A stretch of DNA of 64,000 nt from Streptomyces sp. TP-A0356 (lineage in GTDB: Bacteria; Actinomycetota; Actinomycetes; Streptomycetales; Streptomycetaceae), in assembly GCF_001417775.1 (NCBI RefSeq), contig NZ_BBZJ01000017.1, positions 1-64,000 of the forward strand, written 5' to 3'. Position 1 is the stretch's first letter, and each line of letters opens with the position of its first letter. The notes under the pieces are model-generated. The model was not told the DNA's origin and did no database searches. It was given only the letters and a program-made list of their open reading frames with translations. Below, piece by piece: positions 17,207 through 24,725 of this stretch. The position numbers were made by a program, and so were the translations under genes.

Positions 17207-17242
17207 AGGTCCTCGCGGAGGTCCTCGCGGAGGTCCTCGCGG
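17207..17242. repeat. Three perfect 12-bp tandem repeats
   Basis: AGGTCCTCGCGG is repeated three times head to tail in the 273-bp space between the streptophobe gene and serB. The rest of that space holds the serB promoter region but no gene I can support. Confidence 0.85.
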
Positions 17243-17382
17243 AGGCGGCCCTGCCGGGCCCCGCCTCTGCGTCTTCGTCGCCGATCAAGACATACGTCAT
17301 GTGCCCGCCACCCACTGTTCCCCGTCCGCTAGACGGACCGGGCACGCGGAAGGCACTGGGTGCCGGATACGGTGGAAGCACC

Positions 17383-18594
17383 ATGAGCGCTTCGCAGACC
17401 TCCGACGCCCCCACTCTCCTTGTCAAGATCTTCGGCAAGGACCGGCCCGGCCTGACCGCCGGCCTGTTCGACACCCTGGCCGCCTACAACGTCGACGTCG
17501 TGGACATCGAGCAGGTCGTCACCCGGGGCCGGATGGTGCTGTGCGCCCTTGTGACCGTGCCCCCGTCCGGGCTCGAGGGTGATCTGCGGGCCACCGTCCA
17601 CAGCTGGGCGGAGTCCATGAAGATGCAGGCGGAGATCATCTCCGGTCTCGGCGACAACCGTCCGCGCGGTCTCGGGCGCTCCCTCGTCACCGTCCTCGGG
17701 CACCCGCTCACCGCCGAGTCGACGGCCGCCATCGCCGCCCGTATCGCCGCGGCCGGCGGCAACATCGACCGTATCTTCCGGCTCGCCAAGTACCCCGTGA
17801 CCGCCGTCGAGTTCGCGGTCTCCGGTGTGGAGACCGAGCCGCTGCGCACCGCCCTGGTGACCGACGCCGCGGCACTGGGTGTCGACGTCGCCGTCGTCGC
17901 GGCCGGTCTGCACCGGCGGGCCCAGCGTCTGGTCGTCATGGACGTGGACTCGACGCTCATCCAGGACGAGGTCATCGAACTGTTCGCCGCGCACGCCGGC
18001 TGCGAGGCGGAGGTCGCCGAGGTGACCGCGGCCGCCATGCGCGGCGAGCTGGACTTCGAGCAGTCGCTGCACGCGCGCGTGGCGCTGCTCAAGGGGCTCG
18101 ACGCGTCGGTGGTGGACAAGGTGCGTGCCGAGGTCCGGCTCACTCCCGGCGCGCGCACCCTGATCCGGACGCTGAAACGACTCGGCTTCCAGGTCGGTGT
18201 CGTCTCCGGCGGTTTCACCCACGTGACGGACGATCTGAAGGAGCGGCTCGGGCTCGACTTCGCTCAGGCCAACACGCTGGAGATCGTCGACGGGAAGCTG
18301 ACCGGCAAGGTCGTCGGCGAGATCGTGGACCGGGCGGGCAAGGCCCGGCTGCTGCGCCGGTTCGCCGCCGAGGCGGGCGTACCGCTGGCGCAGACCGTGG
18401 CGATCGGTGACGGGGCCAACGACCTCGACATGCTGAACGCGGCCGGTCTGGGCGTCGCCTTCAACGCCAAGCCGGTCGTTCGCGAGGCCGCGCACACCGC
18501 GGTGAACTTCCCCTTCCTGGACACCGTCCTCTATCTGCTGGGCGTCACCCGGGAAGAGGTCGAGGCGGCGGACACGCACGACGACATGCCCTGA
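17383..18594 (+). CDS. serB: Phosphoserine phosphatase with N-terminal ACT domains
   Basis: 403-residue enzyme for the last step of serine synthesis, O-phospho-L-serine to serine. The N-terminal ACT-type regulatory region is residues 8-180 (LVKIFGKDRPGLTAGLFDTL, second unit from RSLVTVLGHPL). The HAD phosphatase domain has the nucleophile DVDSTLIQDE, motif II VVSGGFTHV, and motif III/IV AIGDGANDLDML. Length and architecture match mycobacterial SerB2, where ACT domains allow serine feedback. ATG at 17383 follows the ATACGGTGGAAGC promoter or leader element. Monocistronic, ending in a terminator. Confidence 0.95.
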   Translation: MSASQTSDAPTLLVKIFGKDRPGLTAGLFDTLAAYNVDVVDIEQVVTRGRMVLCALVTVPPSGLEGDLRATVHSWAESMKMQAEIISGLGDNRPRGLGRSLVTVLGHPLTAESTAAIAARIAAAGGNIDRIFRLAKYPVTAVEFAVSGVETEPLRTALVTDAAALGVDVAVVAAGLHRRAQRLVVMDVDSTLIQDEVIELFAAHAGCEAEVAEVTAAAMRGELDFEQSLHARVALLKGLDASVVDKVRAEVRLTPGARTLIRTLKRLGFQVGVVSGGFTHVTDDLKERLGLDFAQANTLEIVDGKLTGKVVGEIVDRAGKARLLRRFAAEAGVPLAQTVAIGDGANDLDMLNAAGLGVAFNAKPVVREAAHTAVNFPFLDTVLYLLGVTREEVEAADTHDDMP

Positions 18595-18640
18595 GTCCGC
18601 GGACCGCTCGCACGTACGTACGCGTACGTGTGCGTACATG

Positions 18641-18674
18641 GACGGGCCCGCACCATGCGGGTGCCAGGCCCGTC
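18641..18674. terminator. Terminator between convergent serB and sixA-like genes
   Basis: GACGGGCC (18641-18648) pairs with GGCCCGTC (18667-18674), extended inward by CGCACC against GGGTGC. A run of CGTACG palindromes at 18611-18636 lies just upstream. Confidence 0.8.
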
Positions 18675-18708
18675 CCGTTCCGTTCCGTAGGGATTCCTCG
18701 CCGTGGGG

Positions 18709-19227
18709 TTACTCGCTCGGCGCCCAGTAGTCGATCAGGGTGGCCGTACCCGGCTCCAGCGACTTCCAGGAACCCTCGAAGCCGAGCACGGTGAAGGCGG
18801 CGGCCGGGAATCCCCGTCGGCTCATGTGCTCGCGGGCGTCGCCCTCGGCCGCGCCGGGAAGGATCTCGGCGAGGCCGTGGAGGCCCGGGTTGTGACCGAT
18901 CAGGATCACGTTGTGCACGTCGTCCGGTGTTTCGTTGAGCACGGTGATCAGCTCGCCGGGCGAGGCCTCGTACAGCCTCTCCTCATAGACGGTTTTCGGC
19001 CGATGAGGGAGCTCCTGGACCGCGAGCTTCCAGGTCTCGCGGGTGCGGGTCGCGGTGGAGCAGAGGGCCAGGTCGAAGTGGATGCCGGTGTCGGCCAGCT
19101 TGCGTCCGGCGACGACCGCGTCCTTACGGCCCCGGTCGGAGAGCGGACGCTCATGGTCGGGGACCTGTGGCCAGTCGGCCTTCGCGTGCCGGAAGAGGAC
19201 AATCCTGCGGGGTTCTGCGGAGCTCAT
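18709..19227 (-). CDS. SixA-like histidine phosphatase
   Basis: 172-residue member of the histidine phosphatase superfamily. The catalytic RHAKADW (residues 13-19) carries the nucleophile His; later elements are ERPLSDRGRKDA, the Arg in CSTATRTRET and the second His in LIGHNPGL. SixA of E. coli dephosphorylates phosphohistidine proteins; that substrate is inferred here. ATG at 19227. The 14-bp tandem repeat array lies upstream of its start, so its promoter must be in or beyond the 84 bp between them. Confidence 0.9.
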   Translation of the reverse strand: MSSAEPRRIVLFRHAKADWPQVPDHERPLSDRGRKDAVVAGRKLADTGIHFDLALCSTATRTRETWKLAVQELPHRPKTVYEERLYEASPGELITVLNETPDDVHNVILIGHNPGLHGLAEILPGAAEGDAREHMSRRGFPAAAFTVLGFEGSWKSLEPGTATLIDYWAPSE

Positions 19228-19310
19228 GCGACCCAGCTTCGCATGAAACAGGCCAACGGGCGCAGGGAGTTGGCGGCGCCGGGGGCGCGTCCCCGCGCAG
19301 GCGGGTGGAT

Positions 19311-19520
19311 CACGCCACGTGGGTCACGGCACTTGGGTCACGGCACGTGGCACACGGCGCCTGGCGCACGGCACGTGGGGCACGGCGCCTGGCGCACGGC
19401 ACGTGGGGCACGGCGCCTGGCGCACGGCACGTGGCGCACGGCGCCTGGCGCACGGCACGTGGCGCACGGCACGTGGCGCACGGCGCGTGGCTCACGGCGC
19501 GTGGCTCACGGCGCTTGGTG
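19311..19520. repeat. Fifteen-copy 14-bp tandem repeat array
   Basis: Exactly 210 bp divide into 15 units of 14 bp with the consensus CACGGCACGTGGCG. Two variants alternate in the middle (CACGGCACGTGGGG and CACGGCGCCTGGCG), giving a higher-order 28-bp period. Many units contain the palindromes CACGTG or GGCGCC. The period is not a multiple of three, so it is not selected as coding. The array overlaps the last five codons of the small membrane-protein gene. Confidence 0.92.
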
Positions 19521-19718
19521 GGTCAGCGTCTGCTGGATGCGCTCGACGAGATGGCTGAGGGCGGGGTCACCGCCCGCGTGCGCGTCCGCCGGATTGAGTA
19601 TCAGCGCCAGCAGGACGACGAAGGCCAGCGTGGGCAGAGCGAGGGCCCACCAGGGCAGCCGGATGTCGACGCCGCCCGTGGTCGCCGGGTGGGGCCGGGT
19701 GTGCGTGCGGGCCGGCAT
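19506..19718 (-). CDS. Small single-pass membrane protein (70 aa)
   Basis: 70-residue protein with one strong transmembrane helix (LPWWALALPTLAFVVLLALI, about residues 22-41), a short basic N-terminus (MPARTHTRPHP) and a C-terminal helix (LSHLVERIQQTL). ATG at 19718 has GGAGG 7 nt upstream; a longer frame to 19769 lacks such a site. The last codons lie inside the 14-bp repeat array, so its C-terminus QTLTHQAP has been shaped by the repeat. I recognise no family. Confidence 0.7.
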   Translation of the reverse strand: MPARTHTRPHPATTGGVDIRLPWWALALPTLAFVVLLALILNPADAHAGGDPALSHLVERIQQTLTHQAP

Positions 19719-19888
19719 GACTGCCTCCGTGGGTCCTCGAGTGGTCCGTGGTCCGCGCCTCGCGGCCACATCTCGAAGGTAGGGACCACGGGGCCCTCAA
19801 CCCATCCGGTGATCCACCCACTTGACCCTGACACTGGCCCCCTAGGGGATGGTGGGGGCAGCCCCACCCCGGTGCCGGGCGCGGTCCG

Positions 19889-20005
19889 TCAGGGTGAGGC
19901 GAGCGTCGCGATGACGGCGATGATCACGAAGATGGCGAAGAACGTGCCGAAGACGAGCAGCATCTTCTTCTGGCCGTTCTGGGGATTCGGGTCGAGCACG
20001 GGCAT
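19889..20005 (-). CDS. SGM_5486-type transporter-associated microprotein (38 aa)
   Basis: 38-residue membrane peptide: a hydrophilic head MPVLDPNPQNGQKK followed by one helix MLLVFGTFFAIFVIIAVIAT and the end LASP. The stop is TGA and the ATG lies 78 bp past the stop of the exporter gene, same strand. From memory this is the NCBI family 'SGM_5486 family transporter-associated protein', found beside CynX/NimT-type MFS genes in Streptomyces. It is likely a small subunit or stabiliser of that exporter; the interaction is inferred from conserved adjacency only. Confidence 0.8.
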   Translation of the reverse strand: MPVLDPNPQNGQKKMLLVFGTFFAIFVIIAVIATLASP

Positions 20006-20083
20006 ACGGTCAGTTTCGCACCCCTCCCCCGCCCCGGCCCCGGCGGGGTCCGCCGGGGACACCCGGGCGGCCCAGTCGCGGGG

Positions 20084-21421
20084 TCAGCGCGCCGCCTCGT
20101 CCTCCACGGTCCGGTTGCGGCCCGCCAGGATGCCCACCATGACCTGCGGGACCATCAGGGCGGCCATCAGGGCGAGCGGCAGGCCCCAGCCGCCGCTGTG
20201 CTGGTAGAGGACGCCGACCAGCAGCGGCCCCGGGATCGACAGCAGATACCCGGTGCTCTGCGCGAACGCCGACAGCTTGGCCACGCCCGCACCGGTCCGC
20301 GCCCGCATCCCCACCATGGTGAGCGCCAGCGGGAAGGCGCAGTTGGAGACGCCGAGCAGCAGGGCCCATGCCCAGGCGCCACTCGCCGGGGCCCAGTACA
20401 GGCCCGCGTACCCGGCGAGACCGCACACGCCGAGGGCGACCACGATCGGCCCCTGCCGCGGCAGCCGTGTGGCCAGCCGCGGGATGACGAAGGCGAGGGG
20501 CACGCCCATCACCATCGTGACCGCCAGGAGCAGGCCGGCCGTGTCGGCGGGTACCCCCGCGTCGCGGAAGATCTGTGCCATCCAGCCCATCGTGATGTAC
20601 GCGGCCGTCGCCTGGAGCCCGAAGAAGACGGCCAGCGCCCAGGCGGTACGGCTCCGGGTGATCCGAAGCCCGTCGGGCCCCTCCCGTCCGGAGTCCCGGG
20701 CCGGGGTGCTCTCCGCGGCACCCGCGTTCCTCGCGCGGACGAACGGGATCCACGGCAGGACGGCGGCCGCGGCCGGTGCCGCCCAGACGGCGAGCCCCGA
20801 CTGCCAACTGCCGCCCAGCGCGTCGGTCATGGGCACCGTGGCCGCCGCCGCGGCGGACGTACCCAGGGCGAGCGCCATCGAGTACAGGCCCGTCATCGAG
20901 CCCACCCGGTCGGGGAACCAGCGCTTGACGATCACCGGCATCAGGACGTTGCTGACGGCGATGCCCATCAGGGCGAGCGCGCTGGCGGCCAGGAACCCGG
21001 CGGTGTTCCCGGTGTACGGGCGGAGCACCAGTCCGGCGGTGATCGCGGCCATTCCGGCGCAGACCACGGCGCCGGGTCCGAAGCGGCGGGCGAGCCGTGG
21101 CGCCATGACGCCGAAGACGGCGAAGCAGAGGGGTGGCACCGAGGTGAGCAGTCCCGCGACGCTGCCGCTCATCCCGAGACCGTCGCGCACCTCTTCGAGG
21201 AGGGCGCCGAGGCTGGTGATGGCGGGCCGCAGGTTGAGCGCGGTGAGGACGATGCCGACGACCAGCAGACGCGTCCGCCACGCGCGCGTGGCGAGCGACC
21301 CGCCCCGCGGCCCTGTCGCCGTCCCCGGTTCCGTGCCCGATCCCGTCCCAGGCTCCGTCCCCGGCTCCGCCGAACCGTCCATGACTGCGGACGTCGCCGT
21401 CCTGGTCTCCTCGCTTGGCAT
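20084..21421 (-). CDS. MFS transporter, CynX/NimT family
   Basis: 445-residue major-facilitator protein with about 12 helices. The N-terminal tail is a Pro/Gly/Thr low-complexity stretch of about 45 residues (GTEPGTGSGTEPGTATGPRG) before the first helix TRLLVVGIVLTALNLRPAIT. The LNLRPAITS and later LAVTMVMGVPLAFVIPRLA segments are typical of CynX/NimT (cyanate and 2-nitroimidazole) transporters. Substrate unknown. It is divergent from a GntR-type regulator with operator-like palindromes between them, and is followed by a 38-residue companion gene, so the three probably form one export module. Confidence 0.92.
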   Translation of the reverse strand: MPSEETRTATSAVMDGSAEPGTEPGTGSGTEPGTATGPRGGSLATRAWRTRLLVVGIVLTALNLRPAITSLGALLEEVRDGLGMSGSVAGLLTSVPPLCFAVFGVMAPRLARRFGPGAVVCAGMAAITAGLVLRPYTGNTAGFLAASALALMGIAVSNVLMPVIVKRWFPDRVGSMTGLYSMALALGTSAAAAATVPMTDALGGSWQSGLAVWAAPAAAAVLPWIPFVRARNAGAAESTPARDSGREGPDGLRITRSRTAWALAVFFGLQATAAYITMGWMAQIFRDAGVPADTAGLLLAVTMVMGVPLAFVIPRLATRLPRQGPIVVALGVCGLAGYAGLYWAPASGAWAWALLLGVSNCAFPLALTMVGMRARTGAGVAKLSAFAQSTGYLLSIPGPLLVGVLYQHSGGWGLPLALMAALMVPQVMVGILAGRNRTVEDEAAR

Positions 21422-21434
21422 GAGGCCATCATAG

Positions 21435-21460
21435 AATCATGGGATGATTGGTTGTCCAAT
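21435..21460. promoter_or_regulatory. Overlapping palindromic operators between MFS and GntR genes
   Basis: Two perfect inverted repeats overlap: AATCAT-GGG-ATGATT (21435-21449) and ATTGG-TTGT-CCAAT (21447-21460). They sit 14-39 bp from the MFS start and 60-86 bp before the regulator start, in an AT-rich island. GntR/FadR-type repressors bind such short palindromes; that this regulator binds here is an inference. Confidence 0.65.
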
Positions 21461-21520
21461 TTCGTTGCGTTACGCTCCGGACTCTCCGGCCCCGCACTCA
21501 GGACCGCACGAAGGACCGCC

Positions 21521-22210
21521 ATGCCGCTGAGCCACCCGCGCCGATCCGCGCTGTCCGAACAGGTCATCGCCGAACTGCGCACCCAGATCACCTCGGGCGA
21601 ATGGCCGGTGGGCTCCCGCATCCCCACCGAACCCGAGCTGGTCGAACAGCTCGGGGTCGCCCGCAACACGGTCCGCGAGGCCGTCCGCGCGCTCGCGCAC
21701 AACGGGCTGCTGGACATCCGCCAGGGGTCCGGCACCTACGTGGTGGCGACCAGCGAACTGGCGGGGGTGATGCACCGCCGGTTCGCCGACGCCGAGCCGG
21801 ACCACATCGCCGAACTGCGCTCCACCCTGGAGTCGGGCGCCGCGCAGCTGGCCGCCGAGCGGCGCACCGAGCGCGACCTCAAGCAGCTGGACGCGCTCCT
21901 GGCACGCCGCGAGGAGGCCTGGGCGTCCGGGGACACCGAGGCGTTCGTGACCGCCGACGCGACGTTCCACATGGCGGTGGTGGCGGCGTCCCACAACGAC
22001 GTGATGACGGCGATGTACGCGGATCTCGGTGAGGTGCTGCGGGACTGGCTGCGCGACGACGTCGGCGGGGAGCTGACGCCGGAGACGTACATGGACCACA
22101 CCGGGCTCGTGGAGGCGATCCGTGCGGGCGACGCCGCGGCGGCGGCCGCGGAAGCGGCGAGCTATCCGTTCATGTGCCGCCCGGGCCGCCGGAAGTCCAC
22201 GGGCCGCTGA
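21521..22210 (+). CDS. FadR-subfamily GntR transcriptional regulator
   Basis: 229-residue regulator: winged helix at residues 10-75 (EQVIAELRTQITSGEWPVGS, PTEPELVEQLGVARNTVREA, LLDIRQGSGTYV) and a C-terminal all-helical FCD ligand domain (AELRSTLESGAAQLAAERRT, FHMAVVAASHNDVM, DHTGLVEAIRAGDAAAAA). It is divergent from the CynX/NimT exporter and probably represses it, and itself, until an effector binds. ATG at 21521; the frame extends upstream but crosses the operator region. Confidence 0.92.
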   Translation: MPLSHPRRSALSEQVIAELRTQITSGEWPVGSRIPTEPELVEQLGVARNTVREAVRALAHNGLLDIRQGSGTYVVATSELAGVMHRRFADAEPDHIAELRSTLESGAAQLAAERRTERDLKQLDALLARREEAWASGDTEAFVTADATFHMAVVAASHNDVMTAMYADLGEVLRDWLRDDVGGELTPETYMDHTGLVEAIRAGDAAAAAAEAASYPFMCRPGRRKSTGR

Positions 22211-22217
22211 CGGCGGC

Positions 22218-22589
22218 TCACCGAGCGTGGCTGACCCACGCCGAGCGGACCTGCTGCCAGCACCTGCCGGTCAGCCGTACGGTCATCGCCGGCCCGGCGT
22301 CGGCCGGGGCGCTGTCGGTGTCGAGGTCCCACCAGGGGTCGCATTCGATGTGCAGGCCGACGTGATCGGTCTCGGGGTACGGGTTGTGGCAGTACGCGAC
22401 GACGTGCGAGCCGGTGACGTGGACACGGCACTCCGACCCGAAGGGCCCCGGGTCGGCGGGCTGTCCGGGCTTCATGCGTGCGCGTGAGATGGAGTGCTTC
22501 CCGCGCGCGTGCGGCATGGCGTCGTAGGGCAGAGCGGTCACCAGCGCGATGGCGAGGAAGGCCGGGGCGAAGCGGCGGGGTGAGCGCAC
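22218..22589 (-). CDS. Small secreted protein of unknown function (123 aa)
   Basis: GTG start at 22589 with GAGGAGG about 7 nt upstream. Residues 1-20 form a signal peptide (basic MRSPRRF, hydrophobic APAFLAIALVTAL). The mature part of about 100 residues has four cysteines (in SECRVH, AYCHNP, IECDPWW and GRCWQQ), so two disulfides are likely. It contains the motif GSHVVAYCHNPYPETDHV. Family not recognised. Faces the GntR gene tail to tail with only 7 bp between stop codons. Confidence 0.75.
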   Translation of the reverse strand: MRSPRRFAPAFLAIALVTALPYDAMPHARGKHSISRARMKPGQPADPGPFGSECRVHVTGSHVVAYCHNPYPETDHVGLHIECDPWWDLDTDSAPADAGPAMTVRLTGRCWQQVRSAWVSHAR

Positions 22590-22685
22590 AGGCAAACCTC
22601 CTCGGCCGTTCGGCTGCGGGGCGGTGCGTACTCCCAGCGTGCGCGCCGCGGGCCCCGGGCAGCTGTGCCAGTTGCTCCGAACGGG

Positions 22686-22725
22686 CGACGCCCCGCTCCC
22701 CGCGCTTGCGGGAAACGGGGCGTCG
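22686..22725 (-). terminator. Terminator of the fabG-fabI operon
   Basis: CGACGCCCCG (22686-22695) pairs with CGGGGCGTCG (22716-22725); inside it CCCGC and GCGGG form a further stem. It lies about 75 bp past the fabI stop. Confidence 0.85.
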
Positions 22726-22798
22726 GACTCGTACGCCATCAGGCCCACACCGGGACGTAAGCGCTTGCGCAATCGCTCAGAGCTCCGTCCGTGGACGC

Positions 22799-23566
22799 TC
22801 AGGCGCCGATGGCGTGCAGACCGCCGTCCACGTGGATGATCTCACCGGTGGTCTTCGGGAACCAGTCGCTGAGCAGGGCGACGACGCCACGGCCGGCCGG
22901 CTCCGGGTCCTTGAGGTCCCACTCCAGCGGGGAGCGGCTGTCCCAGACGGAGGCCAGTTCGCCGAAGCCGGGGATGGACTTGGCGGCCATGGAGCCGATG
23001 GGGCCCGCGGAGATCAGGTTGCAGCGGATGTTCTGCTTGCCGAGGTCGCGCGCCATGTAACGGTTGGTGGCCTCCAGGGCCGCCTTGGCGGGGCCCATCC
23101 AGTCGTACTGCGGCCAGGCGTACTGGGCGTCGAAGGTGAGGCCGACGACCGAGCCGCCGTTCTGCATCAGCGGCAGGCAGGCCATGGTCAGCGACTTCAG
23201 GGAGAACGCCGAGACGTGCATGGCGGTGGCCACGGACTCGAACGGCGTGTTGAGGAAGTTGCCGCCCAGGGCGTCCTGCGGGGCGAAGCCGATGGAGTGG
23301 ACCACACCGTCGAGGCCGCCCAGCTCCTCGCCGACGATGTCGGCCAGGCGCCCGAGGTGCTCGTCGTTGGTGACGTCGAGCTCGACGACCTTGGTGGGCT
23401 TGGGGAGCTTCTTGGCGATGCGCTCGGTCAGCGTGGGCCGCGGGAACGCGGTCAGGATGATCTCGGCGCCCTGCTCCTGGGCCAGCTTCGCGGTGTGGAA
23501 CGCGATGGAGGACTCCATCAGCACGCCGGTGATCAGGACGCGCTTGCCCTCGAGAATTCCGCTCAT
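22799..23566 (-). CDS. fabI: Enoyl-[acyl-carrier-protein] reductase (InhA/FabI)
   Basis: 255-residue NADH-dependent enoyl-ACP reductase, final step of each fatty-acid elongation cycle. Visible features are the modified dinucleotide site LITGVLMESSIAFHTAKLAQ, the diverged VHSIGF segment and the active-site block YDWMGPAKAALEATNRYMAR with the Tyr-Met-Lys arrangement of InhA/FabI. It is closer to mycobacterial InhA than to E. coli FabI in these segments. Five bases separate it from the upstream fabG, so the two are one operon closed by a terminator. Confidence 0.96.
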   Translation of the reverse strand: MSGILEGKRVLITGVLMESSIAFHTAKLAQEQGAEIILTAFPRPTLTERIAKKLPKPTKVVELDVTNDEHLGRLADIVGEELGGLDGVVHSIGFAPQDALGGNFLNTPFESVATAMHVSAFSLKSLTMACLPLMQNGGSVVGLTFDAQYAWPQYDWMGPAKAALEATNRYMARDLGKQNIRCNLISAGPIGSMAAKSIPGFGELASVWDSRSPLEWDLKDPEPAGRGVVALLSDWFPKTTGEIIHVDGGLHAIGA

Positions 23567-23571
23567 GGTGA

Positions 23572-24276
23572 TCAGTGACCCATTCCCAGTCCGCCGTCAA
23601 CGGGGATGACGGCTCCAGTGATGTACGAGGCGTCGTCGGAGGCGAGGAACCGCACCGTCGCGGCGATCTCCTCGGGCTGCGCGTACCGGCCGAGCGGTAC
23701 CTGCGACACGATGTTCTCGCGCTGCTCGTCGGTGAGCGCCTTGGTCATGTCGGTGTCGACGAAGCCGGGCGCGACGACGTTGAAGGTGATGTTGCGCGAG
23801 CCCAGTTCACGGGCGAGGGAGCGCGCGAGACCGACCAGGCCGGCCTTGGACGCGGCGTAGTTCGCCTGGCCGGCGGAGCCGAGCAGTCCCACGACCGACG
23901 AGATCAGCACCACGCGGCCCTTCTTGGCGCGCAGCATGCCGCGGTTGGCGCGCTTGACGACGCGGTAGGCGCCGACGAGGTTGGTGTCGATGACCGAGGT
24001 GAAGTCCTCCTCGGACATCCGCATCAGGAGCTGGTCCTTGGTGACGCCGGCGTTGGCGACGAGGACCTCGACCGGGCCGTGCTCGGCCTCGATCTCCTTG
24101 TAGGCCTGCTCCACCTGCTCGGTGTCGGTGATGTCGCACTTGACCGCCAGGAAGCCGGCCGGCGGCTCACCCGAGCGGTATGTGATGGCGACCTTGTCGC
24201 CTGCGTCCGCGAACGCGCGGGCGATGGCGAGGCCGATGCCCCGGTTGCCTCCAGTGACGAGAACCGAGCGGCTCAA
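23572..24276 (-). CDS. fabG: 3-oxoacyl-[acyl-carrier-protein] reductase
   Basis: 234-residue SDR-type beta-ketoacyl-ACP reductase. Motifs: TGGNRGIG (residues 8-15), NAGVT, catalytic Ser in VVLISSVVGL, and YAASKAGLVGLARSLARELG with the catalytic Tyr/Lys. The C-terminal SDDASYITGAVIPVDGGLGM is characteristic of FabG. It reduces 3-oxoacyl-ACP with NADPH and is the first gene of the fabG-fabI pair, giving both reductive steps of elongation. ATG at 24276 with AAAGGGTGATCC upstream. Confidence 0.96.
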   Translation of the reverse strand: MSRSVLVTGGNRGIGLAIARAFADAGDKVAITYRSGEPPAGFLAVKCDITDTEQVEQAYKEIEAEHGPVEVLVANAGVTKDQLLMRMSEEDFTSVIDTNLVGAYRVVKRANRGMLRAKKGRVVLISSVVGLLGSAGQANYAASKAGLVGLARSLARELGSRNITFNVVAPGFVDTDMTKALTDEQRENIVSQVPLGRYAQPEEIAATVRFLASDDASYITGAVIPVDGGLGMGH

Positions 24277-24725
24277 CGGATCACCCTTTCGATAGCGGTC
24301 TGGAACCCCTGCAGGACAGGCGCCTTCGTCGAAAACCTATCGGTCCCGCCCTTCGGGCGGACAATCGGGCACCGACAGTCGCGTGGGGGACTCACTGTCG
24401 GATCCCTACAGTCGAGGGCCGGATTCGGTCCGCCTTACCAGGAGCGTAAGCGGCAGGCCGGGCCGGTGAGCCGCAGCGGGCGTGCGTTTGTCGTATGTGA
24501 TCAGGCAGTCGAGTGTGATCAGGCAGTCGAGTGCCTCGCCGATGGCCAGTGCTCACACAGCAGGGACCGTTGCGGGGCCGGGGCGACTCCTCCCGCGACC
24601 GGTGCAGGACACCGTGCAGCAGGCCTCGGCAGGAGTCCCCGCTCTTCCAGGGAACCCGAACAGTGAGACGTGATTCACTGCCTGCGATGGTCATCACAGG
24701 AGAGCGCCTCGAAGGGATCCCACCC
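24277..24725. promoter_or_regulatory. 449-bp divergent promoter region between fabG and tldD
   Basis: Contains the promoters of the divergent fabG-fabI and tldD units. No gene is supportable. A perfect 18-bp tandem duplication, TGTGATCAGGCAGTCGAG, occupies 24496-24513 and 24514-24531. A short upstream frame in phase with tldD exists but lacks a ribosome binding site. Confidence 0.7.

Noticed and set aside
18641..18674. tRNA or other RNA gene in stem-loop regions
   Set aside because: The stems checked are simple two-arm hairpins beside stop codons; I saw no cloverleaf or CCA-type acceptor anywhere in the intergenic regions.
19311..19520. CRISPR array
   Set aside because: Units are contiguous 14-mers with no unique spacers and no cas genes nearby.
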